NCBI GenBank assembly: GCA_025435555.1
Contig: JAIWWG010000029.1
Coordinates: 248,001-312,000, forward strand
Direction of reading: 5' to 3'
DNA from: Chytriomyces cf. hyalinus JEL632
Lineage: Eukaryota > Chytridiomycota > Chytridiomycetes > Chytridiales > Chytriomycetaceae
Length of the DNA: 64,000 nt
A model generated the notes under the pieces. That model saw only the letters and a list, made by a program, of their open reading frames with translations, was not told the DNA's origin and searched no databases. Positions 43,352 through 55,584 of this stretch are shown in pieces. Every line of letters starts with the position of its first letter. Position 1 is the first letter of the stretch. The translations under genes were made by a program, and so were the position numbers.

Positions 43352-45815
43352 ATGTCCAAGAAGAACAAAGTGAAGGCAAAAGATTCGCCGGCAGCGACCG
43401 AGCCAGCCCGACCACACCCGTACTCATGCGTCGTAACCGACATTGAGGTTTGTAAGAAACGCTCGCCCCTTACCTGCTCACCTTGCACCCTAGCAACCCT
43501 CGCTGATAACCACCAAAAACGAAACAGGGCACAACAACGTCCATCTCGTTCGTCCACGAAACTCTCTTCCCGTACGCACGCGACACTGCACTTTCGTTCA
43601 TCACCTCCCGCGCTGGCTCAGACCCAGCCTTGCGTAAACTGCTGCTCGACATCCAACAGCAAGCTAAACTTGACAAAGAAGAAGGAGTCATTGAGGGCGC
43701 ACAAGAGTTGCCCGATATCCTCGCGAATGAGGTGAATGCTGCGACCGAGTCTACCCAACCGGCGAAGGGAAAAAAGAACAAAAAGGCCAAAGCCGCTGAG
43801 GCGCCTAAATCTCTCGCCCCTGGAGCAGCTGAGGCGTATGTCGCTTGGATTCACGCTTCAATTAAAGCAGACAGAAAAATTGGTGCTCTGAAAACCTTCC
43901 AGGGCTACATTTGGAAGTTTGCTTATGAAGATGGATCCGTCAAGGGCCAGTTGAGTTTGCCTTTGATTTTTGTTCTTACAAAGCAAAGCAGCGGTACACG
44001 GCCCTGAGCTCGTGTTTTCCTTTCTGTAATACTCTCTGCACCGTATTCACAATTGCTGTTCCTGCACCAGTGTATACAAAGACGTTAAGCCCATTCTCTC
44101 AAAATGGAACTCGCTCGAGATTCCGGTCTACATTTACAGCAGCGGCAGTATTGGGGCTCAAAAGTTGCTGTTTGGCTTCAGCGAAGAAGGAGACATGCTT
44201 CCTCATTTTGCCGGTCACTTCGACACAACAATTGGCTTGAAACTTGAAGCTGCAAGCTACACAAAAATTGCAGAGGAAATTTCGACCATTCCTGCCTCGA
44301 AAATCTTATTCTTGAGCGATAACGTCAAAGGTTAGCATAGCGAAAGCGCGGCTATTTGAAAGCCGTACGTTAACCGAAAAAAATCATCTTGGCGGGGTTT
44401 TCTTAGAGATCGAGGCTGCCAACCAGTCTGGCTTCCAAACGGCAATCCTCTTTCGCCCTGGAAACCCAGCTCTCGATCCACCATGTTCTGAGCCAGGATA
44501 TTATGTATTCCCAGGCTCAGACTTGCGTGTCCCGGTTGTTGAAACCTTTGACGAACTTTTTGCACGGCCCGCTGACTTCACGCATGAAGTCACTTCGCAA
44601 AAAACTGAAGAAGAGCAACCTGCTGTCGCTGTCGAAGAAGCTCGAGCAGATGAGAATGCAGAGAATGTCCCTGTTGTTGCAGGCAAAAAGAAGCAAATCT
44701 CGGAACCAAAGCAGGGGAGCAGAAAAAGCGAAAGAACAGCGAATCCACCAAACAACGCGAATAAGAGCAAACCTGTCGACGAAAAATCAGCAGACGCACC
44801 TTCAGCGACCGTCGCCAAAAAGAGAAAACGCGCCGCACCGGCGAAAGAAAATGTTCCAAAAAAGCAGCGTGCAACTGGCGCAACTGAATCCGGTGCCTCC
44901 AAAGAGGCTGCGAAATCAACCGTGAAAGCCAGCGTTAATTCCTCTCCGAACGGTGCGGCGAAAAGAAAGCGCAGCCGAAGCGTCTCCACATCAAGAAAAC
45001 CCGCAGATGCCGACACAGCCGCCACCGCGGCCAGTGACCCAAAACCTCCAGCTGCCAAAAAAACTAAGAAAAGCAAAGGCAAAGCTGGCCAAGCGTCTGT
45101 GGTGGTCGAAATAGCGGCGAAGGAACCTTCTTCCGCACGTGCATCAAAGGGCGCCGACAAAGCGCCAGTTAAGGCTGCTCCTGTTCAGGCGGCGGGAAAA
45201 AAGGGAAAGAAAAGTGTTCCAGCAGAGGTCGTTGTTGCCGTGTCCACCGACGAAGTCCCAACGGATACGAGACGTAGCCGAGCTGCGAAGGCGCAACCCA
45301 CGAAATCTACCTCTACGGATGCCAAATCCAGTGCAGAGAAGACAAAATCAAAACCAGTCGCTAAGTCCCCATCTGCAAAGTCCCCAAAGTCCGCATCTGC
45401 CAAGTCCGCATCTGCCAAGTCCGCATCTGCCAAGTCCCCATCCGCTGCAACTGAGAAGCCAGGCCGCAAGTCGCGCTCCAAAGCGAGAGTGATTGTAGCC
45501 ACTTCACCTGGACCTGTGAAGAAACCAACCCCAAAGAAAGCGAAAGCTGCTTTGGCAGAGAAAAAGCAGGAAGCAACGCCATCGGGCAAGGGTGCCGCAG
45601 AGGCCAAGAAACAGGAAGTCACACCATCAGGCAAGAAGAGTCCTGCAACCAAAGTGGGAAGTGCGGGGAAAAAAGAAGGGGCGAAGCCAAGCCCAGCAGT
45701 TTTGAAGGCCAGCCCAGCAGTTTCGAAGGCCAGCCCAGCAGTTGTGGAAAAGGGAGGTAAACGTCGGGGGAATGCTTCAAAAGCAAAAAGTGCAGAACAA
45801 AGTGAATCTTCTTAG
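43352..45815 (+). CDS. ENOPH1: Enolase-phosphatase E1 (methionine salvage) with about 410-residue basic tail
   Basis: A bifunctional HAD enzyme that enolises and dephosphorylates 2,3-diketo-5-methylthiopentyl-1-phosphate in methionine salvage. Four exons (43352-43447, 43528-43949, 44071-44330, 44407-45815) give 728 residues in phase. The HAD part (residues 1 to about 315) has VVTDIEGTTTSISFVHETLF (intron 1 falls between DIE and GTTTS), KTFQGYIWKFAYEDG, VYIYSSGSIGAQKLLFG, HFDTTIGLKLE, ILFLSDN and ILFRPGNPAL. It also carries a Lys/Ala-rich insertion. The family is normally about 230-270 residues. Here a Lys/Ala/Ser/Pro-rich tail follows, with basic clusters (KKRKRAAPAK, AKRKRSRS) and tandem repeats (SAKSASAKSASAKS, PSPAVLKASPAVSKASPAV, KKQEVTPSGKK). 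The tail resembles histone H1 or nucleolar tails and suggests nuclear localisation. Confidence 0.95.
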
Positions 45816-46022
45816 AGTCTTCTTGGTATGATATGGGGGATGTGTAATGAATGCAGTGAGCAGCAATTATTCAAAGTTTATCTGGAACACATCAGTGGAG
45901 AGTTGTTCCTCTTCCCTTGTCGAATAGAAAACGATGATGTCATTACCAACATTCCAAACAAATCGATAGCACTGGCGGTTGGTGCACGACTCTCGGCGAG
46001 ACCCCTGAAACCCTCCCAGTAC

Positions 46023-46057
46023 ACTTCTGAAGTCAGGTCACCAGAGACCTCAGAAGT
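46023..46057. repeat. Imperfect inverted repeat in convergent 3' region
   Basis: ACTTCTGA and TCAGAAGT form an 8-bp perfect outer arm, and GGTC/GACC form an inner arm with a 5-nt bulge on the left side and a 6-nt loop. It could fold in either transcript near its 3' end. Confidence 0.5.
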
Positions 46058-46210
46058 AAGAATATCTGAGAACCACCCTAAGCGCCAATGACGCAGAGCG
46101 AATTTTTTCCCTGGTTGGTATTTACCAATAACAATAGGAATCATCATAGGAATTGGATGGCCGTGGGCAAGTTTTAAGGTGGTATGCACAATAAATCAAA
46201 GGGTACTTCG

Positions 46211-46216
46211 TTTATT
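46211..46216 (-). terminator. Candidate poly(A) signal of the ABC transporter
   Basis: TTTATT on the plus strand, AATAAA on the minus, 50 nt after the transporter stop codon. Confidence 0.45.
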
Positions 46217-46265
46217 TATAGTTCTTCATTATAACTTGGTTTCAAGGGGATTGATGATGCACGAC

Positions 46266-49200
46266 TTATGCAAGGACATTTAAATCTTGCTGTTTAACGA
46301 GGGAAGCATAAACCCCATCCTTGATACCCAACAAGTCATTGTGGGTTCCAATTTCGGCAATCTTTCCGTCCTTGACGACGGCGATTACATCTGAATTCTG
46401 AATGGTACTCAGACGGTGGGCAATCGTAATTGTTGTTCTTCCACCGAGCCGAATGGCGTTATCAATGGCTTGTTGCACGTGTTTCTCGGATTCGGAGTCC
46501 TGATGAAAATCATGAAGTAAATAAATGGATTGTGCTTTTCATGTCGCGGGCAGAAAAACTTGAAGCTTGGGTGGGACTTACCAGTGCAGAGGTTGCTTCG
46601 TCGAGAAGAAGTATCTTTGGGTTGCGGATTAATGCACGTGCAATGGCGACACGTTGTTTTTGACCTCCCGAAAGCTGAGATCCTTTGTCACCAACGCGAG
46701 TGTCTGCAAAAAAAGAAAGGTCAGAAATAGTTACCAGAATCCAGCCCGAACACAAGGATGATGTACATACCATACTTGTCTGGCATGTCCATGATGATGT
46801 CGTAGATGTTGGCCATCTTTGAAATCTCATCCAGTTCAGCGTCAGTCACATTCAATCGCTCAGTTCCCGCCATAATGTTTTCACGAATGCTCATGTCAAA
46901 GAGAGTTGGTTCCTGGCCAACGAGCGCCATTTGCGATCTCAAGCCCTTCAACTGGAAGTCCTTGACATTCTTTCCATCCATCATCACAGCTCCACCAGCA
47001 ACATCGTACCATCTCTGGAGCATACCAATCGCAGACGACTTTCCGCATCCAGAGGGTCCAACAAGCGCAATCGTTTTGTTTTCGGATCCAGTCAGACCAA
47101 ACTCTCCTCCAAAGATGGGAACAGTGGGGCGCGCAGGGTATGTGAATGCAACGTTTTTAAACTCGAATCCACCTCGAATACTCGACCCATCATCCAATCC
47201 TTCCGTGTCATCTTCCGGGTCAATCAAAGTCGCTCGATCAATCAATTCAAACGTGTTCAACGCAGCAATCTTTGCTTTCACAAACGTTTCGGCAAACGTG
47301 GAACCTCTTCCAAGTCCTTGTGCAGTAAACATGACAGCCATCAACACTTTGAAAACGCTTCCAAAGTCAACCTCGCCCGCTTCAACCAACTTGACACCCG
47401 CGTAGAAACCAACAGCACTTGCAAATTGACCAAACGCTTGTCCAACACCGTTTCCGAGAGAAGCTTCACGCGCTTTTTTGAGGGCCAGTTGATGTGGTCG
47501 TTCCAGATTGGCGCTAAACTTGTCTTGGAAGTAGCTTTCACGGGTTAACGCGGCAACAGTGCGGATCTCTTTAAAGGCCTCGGCGGCAATGGTTCCAGAC
47601 TCTTCGTACGCTTTCTTTGTTGAATCTTCGAAGCCCATGCGTACACGTGACTCGTAGTATGAAGCAACGACCATGAATGGGGATACAAGGAGGACAATCA
47701 GAGTAAGTTTCCAACTGAACACGAGTCCAATGGTGATACCGCAAACGGCAGTGACGACCAGTTGCGTGGCGTCTGCCCACACTTTCGTGATAAGGTCTCC
47801 CACTCGGGCCGCGTCAATGGCAAGACGAGATGTCAGGGCACCCAAACTGTGGCGCTCATCATCATAGAATCCAACTTCTTGACGAATCATGGATTTGAAA
47901 GTCATCAAGCGCAACCGATGGGTCAGTGCCGCTCCAGCCATTTCAAAGCCATAGAATTGAAGTGAGAAGAAGATGAAGGCTCCGATTCCAGACAAAACAA
48001 AGGCAAATGCGTAAAGGTTGGCTCCTTGGAATGGTCCAGGGTCGATTTGAGAAGGGACAAGGAGCACCGTGGTGATTGTTGAGAAGATTAAACCAAAGAT
48101 TGGGAAAATCACACCAGACCCGCAGGCGCCAATGACTCCGAGGAACACAAGTCCCCATTCCGGTTTCATCAGCATCAAGACCCTGCGAATAGGCGCTTTT
48201 TGCAACAAGAGCGCCTGCTCTTGAGCCTTTTTAGCGAGACGAGCATTTTCAAGCGCATCCGTATGAGATTCTTCCTCCATAGTCAAACGCGTTTCAATCA
48301 GTTTTCCAGTTTTTTCATCCTTCATAGTCTCAACAACATGGATTTTCGATGCAGCAACTTCGACCAAATCGTCAGAGATTGTTTCGGCAGAGTCACTCGT
48401 CTTCAGGCCTCCCTCTTCATGGCTTCTAATCTTTTGTTTCTCAACGAGCTGAAAGTAAACTCCGTTCAAGGCAAGAAGCTCATTGTGTGTTCCAGTTTCA
48501 ACAATGGTTCCTTTATCTAGGACAATGATTCTGTCCGCGTTCTTGATGGTCGACAACCGATGCGCAATCACGATCGTAGTACGGTTCTGCGATGCCTTGT
48601 CCAGTGCATTTTGAACGAGCCTTTCAGACTGCGTGTCAAGTGCGGAGGTTGCTTCGTCCAGCAGCAAGATTTTGGGGTTTTTGATGAGAGCTCTGGCAAT
48701 GGCGATACGTTGCTTCTGGCCTCCGGAAAGCATTCCTCCGTGCTCGCCGACCATGGTGTCATATCCTTGAGGAAGGTCCATGATAAAGTTGTGGCAGTTT
48801 GCCATCTTGCATACGGCGTGGAGTTCCGCTTCGGTGAGGGATTTGCTCGAGTCTTCGATGGCACCCATCATAATGTTTTGCTTTACAGTAGTGTTGAAGA
48901 GAACTAATAGCGGAGACATTTAGAATTTGATTGCGATCGGCCATCATGCAAATAAAAAAACACACCTGGCTCCTGGGAGACGATTCCAATTTGCTGACGA
49001 AGCCACTTGACATTGATGTTTGTCAAGTTCACGCCATCCAAATGGACAGAACCGGCCAAAGGATCATAAAACCGCTGAATCAATTGCACAGTTGTTGATT
49101 TACCAGATCCGCTCGGTCCCACAAAGGCAACAGTTTGTCCCGGCTCAACCTTGATGTTGAAGTTGTCGAAAATCACAGTGTCCGGCCGAGTTGGGTACTT

Positions 49201-50727
49201 GAATCCAACACCACGAAACTCGATGTTTCCCTTCAAACTGCTCAAAACCTCTCCCTCCTTGCTGAGACTGTCAATCACCGGGACGCGGTCAATCGTTGCA
49301 TAGATCTTGTACGCAGCTCCACGAGCACCACCGACGGCCGCCAAATTCTGAGGAATCATCATGAGCGCAAAACTTCCCATCATCAAACTCATGAATGAAA
49401 CGAGAACGTCTTGGCCCTGCATTCTTCCATCGAGTACAAGTCGACTGCCGTACCAAAATGCGAGACCGTATGTGCAAAACATGACGAGCATGAATGCACC
49501 GAACCCGATTCCACGCGTCAATCCACCAGCGCGGTCAGCAGCCTCTGCCTTTGCAAGCTTTTGGTCGTACTTTACGGCAAAGCGTGCTTGTAAAGAGAAT
49601 GAGTAAATGGTGCGGATACCCGAAATGACCTGCAAATGTGAGTGTGAGTGTGAACCTGCAATGTTAGCTCTGGTGAATTTATGAAACAATGGTCGAGACG
49701 CACCTGTTCCGCAACGGCTCCTGCTTCAGCATACGCGTCCTGACCACGGGCAGTCAACTTTGTGAGAACAGTGAACATGACGATACCAACACCTGCCATG
49801 ACAGGAATGGCAGCCAGCAAAACCAACGCAAGAGTAGGACCTGGGTACATTGTCAGAAGACAAAGTTTAAATAACGCGTGCGAGTGCATGTCCTAGATCA
49901 GATCCACTCACCCTTCACAAAGGCAATGACGAAACCAGTAATGAACTGAGCCAAACATTGCACACAAAGTCCGGCCTTTTCACTGATACCATCTTGAATA
50001 AGCGCAGTGTCTTGGGCAAGACGAGTCGTCAGGGATCCTTCCTCAGCCAAATCAAACCTGTCAAAGAAAACAATTTCAAAAAAAATTCTCGGGATAAAAC
50101 AACCGGACAAAAAAAACCGTACCACGACATGTCTTGACGCAAGATTGAACGCATGTACAGTTCACGGATCCGACGCGCCTGGTTCTCTCCGGCCAAGACC
50201 CACAATGCTTGGGACACATACCCAGCCACCATCATTGCAACACCAAAGTAAACAAAGTTGAGGATCATTGGGTAGAAGGAGGATGGGTCGAATGCCGGAA
50301 TGGGAGCTGCTGTTGCGTTCATACGTCCAGTGGGTGCGCCCGCCGGCATTGCACCTCCAGGCATTGCGCCGGCAAACATTGCACCGTTACCCAAGACTTG
50401 ACCGAGGATTAGAATGGCAGATGGAATGAGAGCACCGATTCCAACAGAGAAGATGAACCCGACACTGGCACATTCAAATTAGATCAAGCGGACATTGCAT
50501 TCACACAAGGTGGACTTTACTTACGCAATCATTGCTCTGTCCTTGCCATCTGCAAATCGAAACAGTTCCAGCAGGGGAACTGCTGGCTCCTTCACTTTCG
50601 GCTTTGTGTCTGCGGATCCCTTCTTGAACCGAGCAGCAAAGCCCTGCCTCTTGGTTGGTGTTGCTGATGGAGTCGTTGAAGGGGAGCCCGTCTCCTGCAT
50701 AGGGATTGCAGTGTCTTGTCTGGTCAT
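46266..50727 (-). CDS. Full-size ABC transporter, ABCB/P-glycoprotein type
   Basis: TMD-NBD-TMD-NBD exporter in one chain, roughly 1,300 residues over about ten exons. The first true ATG is at 50727 ([15 protein letters not shown]). The cytosolic N-terminus leads to [19 protein letters not shown]. The first half has [19 protein letters not shown], then NBD1 with Walker [10 protein letters not shown], signature [15 protein letters not shown], Walker [13 protein letters not shown] and the H-loop [10 protein letters not shown]. The second half has [17 protein letters not shown]-like TMD2, NBD2 Walker [36 protein letters not shown] and [14 protein letters not shown]. All catalytic motifs of both sites are intact. 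Substrates are probably lipophilic compounds, peptides or a pheromone; it cannot be told. The first extracellular loop is Gly/Ala/Met/Pro-rich. Confidence 0.96.
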
Positions 50728-51595
50728 GGATTTGGGTTTGGGGCACCTTTGCAAGCAGTCTCTATTTTACTTTATACTGCGTAATCCACGGCATTTGAAC
50801 AAATTGGGATATTTTGAAATGTCTGATAAATTCACCCTTTCTGTGTAACCCCTCAGAGAGACTTTTTATGCTGCCCTTCTGCTCCCCTTCTGCTCCCCTT
50901 CATCGTGTATGCTGCGACATCGGTACCTGCCTCCAACCAACCCATCCCTCCTCAGACCCTCAGACCCTCAGACCCTCCAGACGCTCTGATGGCTCGGATG
51001 CGGCAACGCATCTCCTCGCCCGTCCTTTGCTGACGTGGGTTCGTTTGAAATTGCCACCCTATTTTAATTGGGAATATTTGTAAGCATCTCAAGTGCAACG
51101 TTTAATTTTTTCTTGCTTGACCCCTCTTTTCCCGCCATTCTTTGTTTCTCTCACTTTTATTGCACTTTTGTGTATGTACCGTACACGTGTAGTAGTACGC
51201 CTGGCATTGGTCATCTTTGACACCACCTTCACACGCGCGCATTTGAGGGCGTCTGTCAAAGTGCGCATATGGGTGCAGCTGAGGCTGAGACTGGCTTGGA
51301 CAGCCAATACCTTTTCTTGTTGGGGTTCGAATTTGCCGTCACGATCGATCTCAGAATCTGTTGGGCGCCTTCTCAAAACTGTTTTATTCAATTTGAAATT
51401 GCTTGTCCTTATTATTTTATGCCGCATCGCCCGCTCCCAACCATAAAGTAATTGCTGAACAACGAGGCAAATGCATATGCACATGCAAGACTTATCGCAT
51501 AGACTTTGTATATTTGCCGCCAGTCATCAACTTCAAACAAATCAAAAAAGCATCAACAATAACTTGCACAATGCCAACAAAAACTGTTTTGTTTG
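50728..51595. other. Intergenic region upstream of the ABC transporter
   Basis: These 868 bp lie between the ABC transporter start and the PQ-loop gene stop, both on the minus strand. They include a (CAGACCCT)3 repeat at 50953-50976 and pyrimidine-rich blocks, CTTCTGCTCCC repeated near 50875-50900. No convincing gene is seen. Confidence 0.45.
50953..50976. repeat. (CAGACCCT)3 tandem repeat
   Basis: Three exact 8-bp copies, 230 bp upstream of the ABC transporter start. Its position suits a promoter element, but no known factor site is recognised. Confidence 0.8.
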
Positions 51596-53030
51596 TCAAT
51601 CCAGCAAAGCCTCTCGTTCCTCCTCCCGACCTTGCACTACCGTGGTTTTGTTGTAATGCAGGCATAAAGCCAGAAGCACAAACTGAAGCACGCCTGAAAT
51701 CAAGAGAGGTGCATACGAAGTAAAGTTTGCACCCGGTGCCAGCGAAATTGAGAGTGCAAATAGAAAGTTTCCTGGGGTGTGAAACAAACAAAAATAAATC
51801 CAACTGAAATTTAGCAACATGGCTGGCTGTTCAATTTACCTGGAACTTGCATCACCAGTGTAGGAATACTCAAAGCACCGGCAGACTAAAAACACAGGCA
51901 GCAAAAAATCCAAACAATTAGGGGCAAAACAAAACACCACAAAAAAAAAAGATAGGAAAATAAATAAATAAAAAGACGAAAAACCGCACCTTTAACTTGA
52001 CCGTCTCAAAAATCTGCGGCAAAAACAACACCAACGAACTCAAAGCACTCAACACTCCAAACACACTGGCAACAAACACGAGCCAAGCCTGACTCAGCGA
52101 ATAAAGCGTCACTGCTGAAATGAATGCAAATGCCAGCAAAATCAGAATGCTCAGATTGATCATTTTCAGCGCACGAATGTATGCGGCTCCTGAAGGTGTC
52201 GTTGATTCGGTGATTTCAACAGCGTCAGATAGTTGTTGTTGTTGTTGCTGGGTTGTGGTATCTTCGACGATTTCTGATTCGTCATCCATGCAGTCGTGAT
52301 GCGGGAAATACGCGATAAACAGAAACACGCTGTTTTTTTTTTTACAAGAGAATGGCGTATTTTAGAAATGAAGGAGGGGGAGGGAATTTTCGAAAATAGC
52401 GTGTCGACATACAAAATCCAGAAACAACCAGCTTGAATAAAAATTTGCGTGAGACCCAGCGTGTTCTCAAAGCAGACGAACGGAGTCCACTAAAGCGTAA
52501 TATAGTTCAAAGTTTTACAACAATAAAAAAGAGTTGCGAAAGTTGGTAATTTGAGACGCGATGTGAATGCAGTCGAGGAAAAGAAACCAAACACAAGAAG
52601 TTCTTACATTTGTAAAGCAGCATTTAACCTATCAGAGAAGCGTGTACATAGTTGTTAAACACTTGCAGATCATGGGGGGGGGGGACATGGGAAACAGCCA
52701 TACCACCGTTGACTGAAGCAAGACAATATTCGATAAGGAGGCCCCACCGCCGGCGCATCCAATCAGCAAGAATTCAGCCGAAATGCCGCGTGAAGACTTG
52801 AGCCGCACGATTTTGGTGAACTATGCGATTTGGGTTGAAGGAAGGGGGAGAGGGGTGTTTGGTTGGAAACGCATTTACACACAAGGTTAGTCTCTTGCTT
52901 CCTTCGCTCTCACCTGAGGAAGATATGAGACAAAGATGCCGCAGATGATGAAGAGCCCGAGTCCGGTTCGTGCAGGGTTTACGGATGACTGGTGCTGTGC
53001 GTAACACTCTCCCCACTTCATTTCCTCCAT
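51596..53030 (-). CDS. PQ-loop repeat membrane protein
   Basis: A seven-helix PQ-loop (SWEET/MtN3-like fold) protein; family members move amino acids or sugars, often at the vacuole/lysosome. The likely start is the ATG at 53030 (MEEMKWGECYAQHQSSVNPA), though longer in-frame starts exist to 53138. The first PQ motif is LGLFIICGIFVSYLPQ, spliced to FTKIVRLKSSRGISAEFLLIG. Next come CFENTLGLTQIFIQAGCFWI and AYFPHHDCMDDES, a polyGln linker, helices KMINLSILILLAFAFISA and VFGVLSALSSLVLFLPQIFE (second PQ motif), then SAGALSIPTLVMQVPGNFLF and a last helix LLISGVLQFVLLALCL. The introns are A/T-rich and one contains an 11-G run (52674-52684). Exact exon edges in the middle are less sure. Confidence 0.85.
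52674..52684 (+). repeat. G11 homopolymer in PQ-loop gene intron
   Basis: Eleven G residues within an intron or the splice region of the PQ-loop gene. Prone to sequencing length error. Confidence 0.9.
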
Positions 53031-53257
53031 TTTATATTTTGCCAGTGCTTGGGTCTTGCGAAATGCACTGAGTTGAATGACAGAACAAGAATCCAAAAGC
53101 ATAGCATTCATTTCGATATCAAAATTCTTTGTGATCATTGTGCTCGATGCAGCACCAGTTCTTTCCCCCCTCCAAATGGCTCCATCGCGAGGCCCCGCGC
53201 AAACACAAAAAAATTAAAAAAAAAAAACGACTTGCAAACGCATTTTTTTGAAACTTT

Positions 53258-54541
53258 TTAAACAAGGTTTTGCAGTCTCTGGGCAATGGCCAGCTGTGTC
53301 CGCGTCAAGTTGGAGAGGTAGAGCACCATCAGCAGATCCTGTTTTGTATGCAAGAAAGAACATTTGTTTTAGAGCAGGCGGCTTGGAGTGCAAGCATTCG
53401 TGTATTCCTGTTATTACCTGCAAGTGGTTGTTGAACATTTTTTCAAAGTCCCCTGAGTCAATGAGTGGAACGGACGAGACAGTGTCCAAAAGGTACCGGC
53501 CGATTCCAGTGTCAGCTGGAATGTCTCCAGACTACAAGAAAAAAAATCATAACATGTCAGTTCCCAATCCGCAAAGCTCAATAAAAACGCAAGCTACAGC
53601 CACATTGCACACACACACACACGCACGCACGCACGCACCTTCACACCAGCAACCCATTCCTGCAAAGACTCCACCATGCTCTGAATCGCAAGCACCGACC
53701 GCTCCAAAGAATCCATATCACTCAAGACACCCGTAACGCTCGAGTTTCCTTCACCGCCCACAAAATTGTCCAATTCAGAAACAGGTCGGGCTTGTGCAAT
53801 CAAGTCGAGTCCTGATTTTTCAGCATCGTTCAACTTTAAACTGCATGTGACGGGCAAAAACATTGTGCCGGCGAATTCGCTTGACGGAACGCCTGCTTCA
53901 GACCTTTTTTTTTGTTTTTTTTTTTTGGGTGGGTTGTTGTTTTGTTCGTAAATTCGTTTTTTCCGTTTTCGATAGATGCTGCTTTTTTTTCCTCACGTTA
54001 CAAAGGCTTTGATTCCAAGTCTTCCTTCTTTGAGTTCGGCATCGACAAGGAGATGGAGAGGGACAATTGGGAACTCGGATGCAAAGTATTCGTGGATGAG
54101 GGCACTGTTGGCGTCCACCTTGTCGCCGGTGGAGTACCAGCCAACCAGGGTATCCTTCGAATTTGCTTGCAGATGCAGATGGAGCATTTGCGCCAAGTGT
54201 TCCGAGTCTACTGAAACCTAATATATCGATCGTATAGGAGATTGATGGGATTCAACGCCAAACAAAAAACTTTTTAACGGACTGCTAATGCAGTCCCACA
54301 GTAAACCCCATACCTCTTCATCGTTCTCGGTAATCGCCAATGGGAAACAGCCTCGCAGTTCGACTTCGGCGCCATCGTCGCTCACACCGCCAAGAAGGGC
54401 TCCCATGACACGGGGCAGTGAGTCGGGACGTCTGACGCTGTGGGCCAGGATTCCAAGGTACACGACTGGTTCGACGACGGCGCTGCTCACGCTGCCTGCT
54501 CCAATGTTCAGCTGAAGGAACTGTGGTTCGACTTCGTCCAT
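53258..54541 (-). CDS. EIF3F: Translation initiation factor eIF3 subunit f (MPN domain)
   Basis: An MPN-domain subunit of eIF3. The start is the ATG at 54541 (MDEVEPQFLQLNIGAGS), after a T-rich (A-rich on the coding strand) leader. The MPN fold is seen as VVYLGILAHSVRR, RVMGALLGGVSDDGAEVELR, FPLAITENDEEV, then after an intron LHLHLQANSKDTLVGWYSTG and ALIHEYFASEF. The canonical JAMM zinc His/Ser set is not kept, as usual for this subunit. The second half has GTMFLPVTCSLKLNDAEKSG, DLLMVLYLSNLTRTQLAIAQ and ends RLQNLV. Five or so exons. The stop is at 53258-53260. A CA/GC-repeat (ACACAC...GCACGC) lies in an intron near 53610-53638. Confidence 0.95.
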
Positions 54542-55544
54542 TTTTTCTTTTCTTTTTTTTTTTTTTTTAAATGCAGTCAATTATTTACCACGCTTGATTG
54601 GTGTTAAATATATCCTGGAACCACGAGAGACGAGATGGAGGACTGCGTGTTTGGTGGAAATCAAAGCGGTGTTTACAAGCTGCCTGAGATTCATCTTCAA
54701 CTGAGTCAATGTGAACCTTCCGTGTCGTTTCAATTGTTCCGAGCATCATCACACTTCATGCCCTCCAACAATGTCATGACAGTGTGCGCCAAGGAAGGCC
54801 CAGGCGACGCGTGCAAAGGACGGTTTTTACCTGTCCATTGGTGACGGGTCTCCTCTTAAAAACCAGAATTGACTGTATGTGTGGTTGACTGCCATTCGCT
54901 CGAGTGGGTTGAGGGGGATTGGGTGTTGATTGGAGATGAAGCCAAATCAAAATGCGATGTGAGGTTTGGTCTTCCGGCAGCAAGCACTCCGCATATCTCA
55001 TCAAACATGGCATGCCTTGCACAATACACATACAACGCGGTTCCATTCATTCCCGGTCCAGGTTCAGGAGCAATTTTTACAACGGACTTTCACTTTTGTA
55101 TCACGAGGATTTCACGGTGGGTGCTTCAGCAACAAGATGTGTGGGGCTCAGGGGGGCAGGGGTGAAATAAAGCGGGGAAAAATACCAGCAGCCACACCGC
55201 CGCCGAGCATTCACCATGTATGTGTTGCTGACAGTCTCGTCGGCCTCAACTGGCAGTGCAGTCCAAATAGGATTGTTTGTGTTGCACAGTTTGGCAAAAC
55301 GCAAACAGTCAGGATCAAGGGAGTTTGCAGGAAGCGTGTTTTTTGTTGCATTCCGTAAGACAGACAAAAAGGCATCGATTGGTGGGGCATGTCACACTTT
55401 AGTGTCGTGTCCATCATCATACACTCACTGCACACACACACACACAGCGTCTTTGATTTTGTGTACCAAGTAAACATGACGTACATGTCAATGAAAAGAC
55501 GACGGGACAAGAGAGTGGAAGGGAGCAGTCACTTGTTGGGAAAG

Positions 55545-55584
55545 GCACAAGCACAAGCACAAGCACAAGCACAGGCACAGGCAG
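55545..55584. repeat. GCACAA hexanucleotide repeat
   Basis: About six to seven copies of GCACAA/GCACAG in tandem. Confidence 0.9.

Larger units (their letters stand above)
45816..46265. other. Convergent intergenic region, ENOPH1 / ABC transporter
   Basis: These 450 bp lie between two stop codons. They hold an inverted repeat (46023-46057) and poly(A) signals for both strands (46190-46195 plus; 46211-46216 minus). Confidence 0.5.

Noticed and set aside
51290-51345. GGTTCGAAT resembling a tRNA T-arm
   Set aside because: The flanking bases do not form a T-stem, and no acceptor stem or anticodon arm can be drawn around it.
54635-55165. Two plus-strand open frames (69 and 98 residues) after eIF3f
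   Set aside because: No good splice pair joins them, no family is recognised and the surrounding region is full of simple repeats.
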